Below, in pieces: positions 58,627 to 64,000 of a DNA stretch of 64,000 nt. The notes below the pieces were generated by a model. It saw only the letters and a list, made by a program, of their open reading frames with translations, was not told the DNA's origin and did no database searches. A program made the translations under genes and the position numbers. The stretch comes from Tropicibacter naphthalenivorans (GTDB taxonomy: Bacteria > Pseudomonadota > Alphaproteobacteria > Rhodobacterales > Rhodobacteraceae): the NCBI RefSeq assembly GCF_900176475.1, contig NZ_FWXX01000008.1:111744-175743 (forward strand). Reading direction: 5' to 3'. Each line of letters begins with the position of its first letter. Position 1 is the stretch's first letter.

Positions 58627-60390
58627 ATGTTCCGAACGATGCCGATTAAGACGCGCCTGATCCTCGCGGGTGTGTTTTCGACGACGATGGTCCTGCTGAC
58701 CGCCAGCTTGGGCATTCTCGGCCTGTGGATGGGCGATCTGGGCCTCAAGAAAGAGATCAGCGCCTCTGCCTCGATCCGCGATTTGATGATGGCCGACATG
58801 ATGCACGAAGGGCTGTCCGCCGATGTTATGCAGGCGCTGCTGATCGGCCCCGATGGCCCCGCGGCAGACCGCGCCGCCGTTCTGGACAAGCTTGACGGCG
58901 ACATCATCACCATGACCGACGCGATTGGCGCGCTTGATGGTCAAGAGTTGCCGGGGCCGGTGCGCGCGGCGCTGACCACGGTAAAGCCGACCATCGCGGC
59001 CTATACCGCCTCGGCGCGCGAAACCGCGACCGCAGGGCTAGAGGACCGCGCCGCCGGGGAGGCTGCCTTGCCGCAATTCCTGGAGCGTTTCGAACAGCTT
59101 GAGGTGGATCTGGGGCGCCTTGGTGACCTGATCGAAGACACCGCCGCCCAGACCCAGCAAAAAGCGCAAGAGACCGACAGCCTGCTGCTGATGGTGCTGG
59201 CCGGGGTTGCCGTGCTGGCCACTGCTGCCATGAGCTATTCCAGTTGGCGCGCCACCCAGAGCATTTCCAAACCGATCGAGCGTCTGCGGCAAGCCTTGGC
59301 CGAGGTGGCAGAGGGTGCCTTTGACACCCGCATCGGGGATATCACGCGCGACGACGACATCGGCGCCATTGCCCGCGACATCGACATGATCACCTCTCGG
59401 ATCGAGGCGGCGCTGCTCGAACAACAAGTGATGGGTCAAGACAGCGCACGCGCCATTGAACATCTTGGCAGCGGACTGCGCCGCATGGCCGAAGGGGATT
59501 TCACCCAGCAAATCCATGACCCCTTCAACGAGCTGTACGAGCCGCTGCGCAATGACTTCAACACCACCCTCAAGGGGTTGCGTCAGGTGATCGCGCAGGT
59601 GATCGACAGCAGCAGCCTGATCAATCAGCGCGCCGCCCATATCACCCGCTCGTCCCAGGATCTGTCCAGCCGCACGGAAACCCAAGCCGCCACCCTGGAA
59701 CAGACCGCCGCCGCCATCGAGGAGATGACCCGCACCGTCACCTCTGCCGCCGGAGATGCGCGCCACGTGGACGAGGCCATGCGTCAGGCCCGCGACGATT
59801 TTGATGCCAGTGACCGGATCGTGCAGCAGGCGGCGGGCACCATGCGCGCCATCGACGATTCGTCGAAACAAATTTCGATGATCATCGGCCTGATCGACGA
59901 CATTACCTTTCAAACCAACCTGTTGGCCCTGAACGCCGGGGTCGAGGCGGCGCGCGCCGGCGAGGCGGGCAGCGGCTTTGCGGTCGTCGCCTCAGAGGTC
60001 CGCGGTCTGGCCCAGCGGTCCGCCGAAGCGGCGCAAGAGATCAAGGATCTCATCAAGCGCAGCAACGAAAACGTCCAAAATGGCGTCAGCCACATCGACG
60101 CCGTCAGCGCCTCGCTGTCGAAACTGGTGAAACAGGTGACCTCTGCCTCGGAACTCGCGGCGCGGATCGCCTTGGGCACCACCGAACAGGCCCACGCCCT
60201 CAGCGAGATCAACACCGGCATCACCCAGTTGGACCACGTCACGCAGCAAAACGCGCATATGGTGGTGGATGCCAGCTCCAGCGCCAGCGAGATGAACAGC
60301 GAAGCAGAGCGGCTCAACGGTCTCGTCAGCGCCTTTGTGATCGGGGCCGAAGAGGACACCGCCGCCAAGGCCGACAAGCGCGCGGCCTGA
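58627..60390 (+). CDS. Methyl-accepting chemotaxis protein
   Basis: A 587-residue transmembrane chemoreceptor. ATG 58627 has AGGAGAG five bases upstream; the frame from 58534 adds an implausible N-terminus. Order: TM1 at about residues 10-36 ([20 protein letters not shown]), a periplasmic four-helix-type sensor of about 145 residues, TM2 at about 185-207 ([17 protein letters not shown]), a HAMP domain ([20 protein letters not shown]), a second HAMP-like linker ([14 protein letters not shown]), and the signalling coiled coil with the kinase-contact tip [20 protein letters not shown] (about 425-444) and [20 protein letters not shown]. No C-terminal CheR-binding pentapeptide is seen. The ligand cannot be read. 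It lies next to aromatic ring-cleavage genes, so taxis to an aromatic compound is possible. Confidence 0.93.
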   Translation: MFRTMPIKTRLILAGVFSTTMVLLTASLGILGLWMGDLGLKKEISASASIRDLMMADMMHEGLSADVMQALLIGPDGPAADRAAVLDKLDGDIITMTDAIGALDGQELPGPVRAALTTVKPTIAAYTASARETATAGLEDRAAGEAALPQFLERFEQLEVDLGRLGDLIEDTAAQTQQKAQETDSLLLMVLAGVAVLATAAMSYSSWRATQSISKPIERLRQALAEVAEGAFDTRIGDITRDDDIGAIARDIDMITSRIEAALLEQQVMGQDSARAIEHLGSGLRRMAEGDFTQQIHDPFNELYEPLRNDFNTTLKGLRQVIAQVIDSSSLINQRAAHITRSSQDLSSRTETQAATLEQTAAAIEEMTRTVTSAAGDARHVDEAMRQARDDFDASDRIVQQAAGTMRAIDDSSKQISMIIGLIDDITFQTNLLALNAGVEAARAGEAGSGFAVVASEVRGLAQRSAEAAQEIKDLIKRSNENVQNGVSHIDAVSASLSKLVKQVTSASELAARIALGTTEQAHALSEINTGITQLDHVTQQNAHMVVDASSSASEMNSEAERLNGLVSAFVIGAEEDTAAKADKRAA

Positions 60391-60399
60391 GCCCATGCG

Positions 60400-61581
60400 C
60401 TACGCCACAAGATCGCGGGCCGCCGCGCGGATCAGGGCGATCAACTGCGCCTGCGCACCCGTCGGCACCCAGCCTGCGCGCGTAGTCAGCCCAATGGCCC
60501 GCCCCGGCCAGTCCACCTCGACGTTCAGCCGCACCAGCAGCCCCGCGTCGATCTCTGCCTGCGCCTGATGCCGCGAAATGCAGCCCAGCATGTCCGACCG
60601 CCGCAACACCTCGCGCATCAACAAGATAGAGCCGCATTCCATCAGGCTGGCGGGCACCGCCGCCTCTGCCCCTTGGAACAGCGCATCGAATTGCGCGCGC
60701 GAGGGGGTGCCACGGCCCGGCACGACCCACGGATGCCGCAGCAGCACATCCATCGGCACCGAGCCTGCGCGCCCTAGCGGGTGACCGGGCCGCGCCAAAA
60801 CCGCAAGGCCATCATCGAACAGGCGCTCTTGGACCACGTCCCCGATGGGCAGCGGATCCCGCATCGCCCCGACCAAAACGTCGATTTCGCCGCGCCGCAA
60901 CCGCCCCAACAACGCATCATAAGCCCCGTCAATCACCGTCACACACTGCTGCGGGCGGGCCTGGTGAAAGCGCGCCAGGGCTTCGGGCAGCACCACCGAC
61001 CGCGACAAGGGCAGCGCCCCCACGACGATCCGGCCCACCTCGCGCCCGTCGAATTCGGCCAACTCGGCTTCGGCTTGGTCGATCTCGGAAAAGGCCAGCC
61101 GCGCGGCCTGCGCCACGTCTTGGCAGGCGCGCGTGGGCACCGCGCCGAACGAAGTTCGCTCAAACAAGGCACGGCCCGCGGCGCTTTCCAGATGCGACAC
61201 GGCGCGGTGCACGGTCGGCTGCGCCAACCCCAGCGCGCGCGCCGCGAGGGTGAAATTCTGCGCCTCTGTCATGGCGATCAGCGCCTGCAATTGCGCGCTT
61301 GTTGCGGTCTGGACCAACCTTGGCGACACCGCCTCCAACGCCGCATCCAAACGCGCCATGGCGCGGCGCAGGCGGACCTCGAAAACCCGCCCGCGCGCTG
61401 TCAGGAAAAAGCCTTGGCGCGTGCGGTCGAACAAAGCGCCTCCGCTGGCCTGCTCCAGCTTATGCAGCGATTGCGTCACGGCGGGCTGCGAGACGTGACA
61501 CTGCGCGGCGGCAAGGGTCGGAGTGCGCAGCGAGACCACCGCAAGGAACACGCGAAAATGCCTGAGATTTCGGTTCAGCAT
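60400..61581 (-). CDS. LysR-type regulator with two N-terminal helix-turn-helix domains
   Basis: A 393-residue LysR-family protein, about 90 residues longer than usual. Residues 5-64 form one winged HTH (FRVFLAVVSLRTPTLAAAQC, VSQPAVTQSLHKLEQASGGA, LFDRTRQGFFLTARG). Residues about 92-152 form a second (LQALIAMTEAQNFTLAARAL, AQPTVHRAVSHLESAAGRA, LFERTSFGAVPTRA). The effector-binding domain follows from about 165 (GRIVVGALPLSRSVVLPEAL, GEIDVLVGAMRDPLPIGDVV, MLGCISRHQA). ATG 61581 has GGGAGG upstream. It is divergent from a catechol-type extradiol dioxygenase gene, which it probably controls, and ends ten bases from the convergent chemoreceptor gene. Confidence 0.88.
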   Translation of the reverse strand: MLNRNLRHFRVFLAVVSLRTPTLAAAQCHVSQPAVTQSLHKLEQASGGALFDRTRQGFFLTARGRVFEVRLRRAMARLDAALEAVSPRLVQTATSAQLQALIAMTEAQNFTLAARALGLAQPTVHRAVSHLESAAGRALFERTSFGAVPTRACQDVAQAARLAFSEIDQAEAELAEFDGREVGRIVVGALPLSRSVVLPEALARFHQARPQQCVTVIDGAYDALLGRLRRGEIDVLVGAMRDPLPIGDVVQERLFDDGLAVLARPGHPLGRAGSVPMDVLLRHPWVVPGRGTPSRAQFDALFQGAEAAVPASLMECGSILLMREVLRRSDMLGCISRHQAQAEIDAGLLVRLNVEVDWPGRAIGLTTRAGWVPTGAQAQLIALIRAAARDLVA

Positions 61582-61628
61582 GGCCCCGCCTCCCTTGAAA
61601 GTGATTGCCTCTGTGGCCAATCTAGCGT

Positions 61629-61681
61629 CTCATGAGGCTGTCGTAAACGCCACCATTATAGCCTGTGCTTATCCAAATTGG
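61629..61681. promoter_or_regulatory. Candidate LysR operator region between divergent genes
   Basis: The 192-bp gap between the LysR gene and the dioxygenase gene holds two short palindromes, CTCATGAG (61629-61636) and CCAAATTGG (61673-61681), about four helical turns apart, in a locally AT-rich stretch. Such paired sites are typical of LysR control; assignment is inference. Confidence 0.35.
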
Positions 61682-61773
61682 CGGCTTTATGACTTGCACC
61701 AAGGCGCTGCGGCGTGGGATGCCTGTGCGCGCGGACACCCCCCGTGTGCCCCGCCCCAGAGGGAGGAAAGACC

Positions 61774-62733
61774 ATGACCGCAACCACCCAAGTGTTTGAT
61801 GTCGCCCACTTGGGGCACATCGAGATGCTGACCGACAAGTACGACGAATCGCTCGACTTTTTCACCCGCGTTTACGGGCTGGTGCTATCGGCCGAGGATG
61901 AGACCAGCGCCTATCTGCGCGCTTGGGACGACTATGAATTTCACTCGCTCAAGCTGACGCGGGCCGAAACGACAGGCGTCGGCCACATCGGCTATCGCTG
62001 CGTCTCGCCCGAGGCGCTCGCACGGCGCGTGGAGGCAATCGAGGCGTCAGGTTATCCGGTGCTGGGCTGGACCGAGGGCGATCTGGGACACAGTCGGGCG
62101 TTTCGGTTCCAAGACCCCTTTGGCCATGTGTTCGAGCTGTATTACGACACCAACCGGTTTGTGCCGCAGACCGCCGCCGAGACGCCTGCTCTGAAAAACA
62201 CGGCCAGCGCCTTTACCGGGGCGGCGCCGCGGCGGCTGGATCACCTGAATTTGCTGGCCGAGGATGTGAGCGAGTTCCGGCGCTTTATGGAGGTCTGCCT
62301 CGGCAGCCGCGTGACCGAATATATCCAGCTCGACAACGGGCGGATCGGCGGCTGTTGGTTCACGGTCAACAACAAGACTTACGATCTGGCCTGCACCGAA
62401 GAGCACGGCGGCGGGATGGGGCGGCTGCACCATGTGACCTATGCCACCGACCAGCGCGAAGACATCCTGCGCGCGGCGGATATCTTCCTGCAAAACGACG
62501 TGCATATCGAGACTGGGCCGCATAAACACGCCATTCAGGGCACGTTTTTCCTGTATGTGTGGGAGCCTGCGGGCAATCGGGTCGAGCTGGCCAATGCCGG
62601 CGCGCGGTTGATTTTGGCCCCCGATTGGGAGCCGGTGTGCTGGACCGAGGCCGATCGCAAGAAGGGGCAGGCCTGGGGGCTGAAGACCATCGAGAGTTTT
62701 CACACCCATGGCACGCCGCCCGTCAAGGGCTAG
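61774..62733 (+). CDS. Catechol 2,3-dioxygenase-like type I extradiol dioxygenase
   Basis: A 319-residue two-domain VOC-fold ring-cleavage dioxygenase that opens catechols next to the hydroxyl pair with Fe(II) and O2. ATG 61774 has GGAGGAAAG upstream. The C-terminal domain carries the metal triad: His in RRLDHLNLLAED (about residue 155), His in GRLHHVTYATDQ (about 218), and Glu in GNRVELANAG (about 270). The second-shell His/Tyr region (FFLYVWEPAG) is normal. The divergent two-HTH LysR gene and the nearby HpaD/HpaE genes indicate a meta-cleavage pathway. The precise catechol cannot be told. Confidence 0.9.
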   Translation: MTATTQVFDVAHLGHIEMLTDKYDESLDFFTRVYGLVLSAEDETSAYLRAWDDYEFHSLKLTRAETTGVGHIGYRCVSPEALARRVEAIEASGYPVLGWTEGDLGHSRAFRFQDPFGHVFELYYDTNRFVPQTAAETPALKNTASAFTGAAPRRLDHLNLLAEDVSEFRRFMEVCLGSRVTEYIQLDNGRIGGCWFTVNNKTYDLACTEEHGGGMGRLHHVTYATDQREDILRAADIFLQNDVHIETGPHKHAIQGTFFLYVWEPAGNRVELANAGARLILAPDWEPVCWTEADRKKGQAWGLKTIESFHTHGTPPVKG

Positions 62734-62749
62734 CGGGTTTTGGTTTCGT

Positions 62750-62816
62750 CTGGGCTTTGCCCAGCCGACCGGCGCGCCCTGCGGGCGCGGATTTGGATAT
62801 TTTTAAAGAGAAGAAG
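62750..62816 (+). repeat. Dispersed intergenic element, copy D
   Basis: Hairpin 1 CTGGGC-TTT-GCCCAG (62750-62764), hairpin 2 CGCGCCC-TGC-GGGCGCG (62773-62789), then the tail GGATATTT-TT-AAAGAGAAGAAG (62795-62816). It lies between the convergent dioxygenase genes; the 168-bp gap holds nothing else I can name. Confidence 0.8.
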
Positions 62817-62901
62817 CCCAAACGGGGCGCGTCGTGAGCGGCGGCTCGATTGGCGAGAGCGGGAAGGGGCGCGCGGTGAGGTCCGGCGCCCCTGATCAGG
62901 T

Positions 62902-63882
62902 TTAGGGAGCGATGATGGGCGATGCGCCGAGGGTCGAGGGCGCGGGGTCGAGACCTTCGAAGACCGAGCCGTGTTCGAACCAGCTGCGCGGGGCGGCGGC
63001 GCCCCAGAGCGTCTGGCGCTGCGGGTCTTTGAGATCCCATTTGATCGCCTCGAGGTCCGGGTCAACCGTCTGATAATCCGAGCAATAAATCTCGATCCGG
63101 TGACCATCGGGGTCAAGGATATAGAGGAAGAAGGCGTTGGAAATCCCGTGCCGCCCCGGCCCGCGTTCGATGTTGCTCACGTAGCCGGTGGTCGCCATCA
63201 GGTCGAGCAGGTCGATGATGTTCATCGGCGTCGGCACCCAGAAAGCGGTGTGGTGCAGGCGTGGGCCGGTGCCGTTGGTAAAGGCGATGTCGTGCACGCC
63301 GCCCTTGCGGTGGGTCCAGGCGGCCCAAAGGCGGTTGCTTTCGTCGTCCTCGGTGTATTCGGTGACGCGGAAACCGATCTCGTTATAGAACCCGACGGCG
63401 GCGTCCACGTCTGGCACGAAGCAGTTGAAGTGGTCGATGCGCAGCGGTTTCACGCCTTTATACAGAGCGTATTTCTGGTGGATCGGCTCGAGGCGGTCCA
63501 TCTTGAAATAGAACTCCATCGGCATCCCGAGGTGGTCATGCGTGGCCAGGGTGCGACCCTGATAGGGGCGCTCGACCCATTCGGTCTTGTGGCCCTTGGC
63601 GGCGAACCACGCCTGCGCCTTGTCCAGCTGCTCTTCGTCAAAAACCTTGTAGGACAGGGACTTGACGTGGCTTTCCTCGGATTTGTGCAGCACCATGCAG
63701 TGGTGGCCGCGCTCTTCCATGGCGCGCAGATAGACGGTTTGCTCGTCCTCATCGGTGATTTGCAGGCCCAGCGTGTCGACGTAGAACGCCTTGGACGCGG
63801 CAAGATCCTTGACCCCGAAATCGACGTGGCTGAGGCGGATGATGTTGAACGGCGGGTAAAGGTTCGGTGCAGGGATCGGCAT
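62902..63882 (-). CDS. hpaD: 3,4-Dihydroxyphenylacetate 2,3-dioxygenase
   Basis: A 326-residue type I extradiol dioxygenase that opens homoprotocatechuate in the 4-hydroxyphenylacetate pathway. ATG 63882 follows GGGAGGATAA. The N-terminal VOC domain begins NIIRLSHVDFGVKDLAASKA. The catalytic domain has His in LRIDHFNCFVPDVDAA (about residue 150), His in RLHHTAFWVPTPMNI (about 210) and Glu in GHRIEIYCSDY (about 263). The C-terminal lid block (TLWGAAAPRSWFEHGSVFEG) is characteristic of HpaD. It lies three bases after the end of an HpaE-like aldehyde dehydrogenase, which fits an hpa operon running into the window from the right. Confidence 0.92.
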   Translation of the reverse strand: MPIPAPNLYPPFNIIRLSHVDFGVKDLAASKAFYVDTLGLQITDEDEQTVYLRAMEERGHHCMVLHKSEESHVKSLSYKVFDEEQLDKAQAWFAAKGHKTEWVERPYQGRTLATHDHLGMPMEFYFKMDRLEPIHQKYALYKGVKPLRIDHFNCFVPDVDAAVGFYNEIGFRVTEYTEDDESNRLWAAWTHRKGGVHDIAFTNGTGPRLHHTAFWVPTPMNIIDLLDLMATTGYVSNIERGPGRHGISNAFFLYILDPDGHRIEIYCSDYQTVDPDLEAIKWDLKDPQRQTLWGAAAPRSWFEHGSVFEGLDPAPSTLGASPIIAP

Positions 63883-63885
63883 GGG

Positions 63886-64000
63886 TTATCCTCCCAGTTT
63901 CGGAGTTTTATGCGCAGCGCGCGGGAAGCTGACGTTGACGGTTTCCATGTAGAAATCGAACGACCAGTCGCCGCCGTCGCGGCCGATGCCGGACGCTTTG
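63886..64000 (-). CDS. hpaE: 5-Carboxymethyl-2-hydroxymuconate semialdehyde dehydrogenase, C-terminal fragment (cut by window end)
   Basis: The last 37 codons of a minus-strand frame that enters from the right edge: KASGIGRDGGDWSFDFYMET, then VNVSFPRAAHKTPKLGG and stop TAA at 63886-63888. GVKxSGIGRDGG near the C-terminus is typical of aldehyde dehydrogenases, and the DWSFDFYMET sequence with the adjacent hpaD points to HpaE, the next enzyme after ring cleavage. The ribosome-binding site of hpaD (GGGAGGA) lies within its last codons, so the two are one operon. Confidence 0.8.
   Translation of the reverse strand, partial: KASGIGRDGGDWSFDFYMETVNVSFPRAAHKTPKLGG

Noticed and set aside
61679..61700. 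Sigma-54-like sequence before the catechol dioxygenase (TGGCGG...TTGC)
   Set aside because: The spacing between GG and GC is about four bases too long; LysR control is more likely.

Overview
The window looks like a chromosomal segment of a Roseobacter-group member of the Rhodobacteraceae (Alphaproteobacteria). The DNA is GC-rich, and the gene families are typical of that group: FAD monooxygenase followed by DUF2783, RTX/Hint secreted protein, TRAP receptor, AbrB-type membrane protein, IorAB-like molybdenum hydroxylase, and many CoA-thioester catabolic enzymes. I saw no rRNA, tRNA, CRISPR array, insertion sequence or prophage.

Layout. 1-4.6 kb: tail of fumarylacetoacetase, an MBL-fold hydrolase, an aromatic FAD monooxygenase with a DUF2783 partner, and a glutathione S-transferase. 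4.7-12.8 kb: two large acidic exported proteins (an ExeM/NucH nuclease and an RTX/Hint protein) flanking htpX. 13-25 kb: DUF2478, a TRAP receptor, an unusually long 3-hydroxyisobutyrate-dehydrogenase-like protein, an AbrB permease with an NDP-forming acyl-CoA synthetase, and a Tat-exported molybdenum hydroxylase. 25-57.3 kb: a dense CoA-thioester island with three CaiB-type CoA-transferases, four acyl-CoA dehydrogenase genes, six enoyl-CoA hydratase/isomerase-type units, a MenB/BadI-type hydrolase, thiolase, MaoC, HMG-CoA lyase, BKACE, aldehyde dehydrogenase and thioesterase. 57.5-64 kb: aldo/keto reductase, chemotaxis receptor, a LysR regulator with two DNA-binding domains, and two type I extradiol dioxygenases (catechol type and HpaD) next to a cut HpaE.

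The strongest unifying signal is regulatory. Nine 15-bp matches to the sigma-54 promoter (TGGCAC-N5-TTGC with exact GG/GC spacing) sit in intergenic regions from 14.8 to 48.2 kb, each just upstream of a catabolic or transport unit. A sigma-54 gene (rpoN) and a divergent sigma-54 activator gene lie inside the same region. I infer a sigma-54 regulon for a carboxylic acid degraded through CoA esters. The BadI-type ring hydrolase beside an AMP-forming CoA ligase, a hydratase, an acyl-CoA dehydrogenase and an SDR suggests an alicyclic acid.

The second strong signal is damage. In the sequence as given many island genes are broken: 1-nt-type frameshifts (mostly at short homopolymers), three in-frame stop codons (rpoN, activator, CaiB), and several internal deletions or junctions that make chimeric proteins (SDR/acyl-CoA dehydrogenase, thiolase/MaoC, BKACE/enoyl-CoA hydratase). 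The sigma-54 sites and many neighbouring genes are intact. Either this sequence carries consensus or assembly errors, or the island is decaying recently. Coordinates below give the full ancestral span of each broken gene and the position of the lesion.

A dispersed intergenic element occurs four times. It has two hairpins whose stems differ in sequence but stay paired, followed by a nearly invariant 22-bp tail. One copy adjoins a 44-bp tandem repeat.
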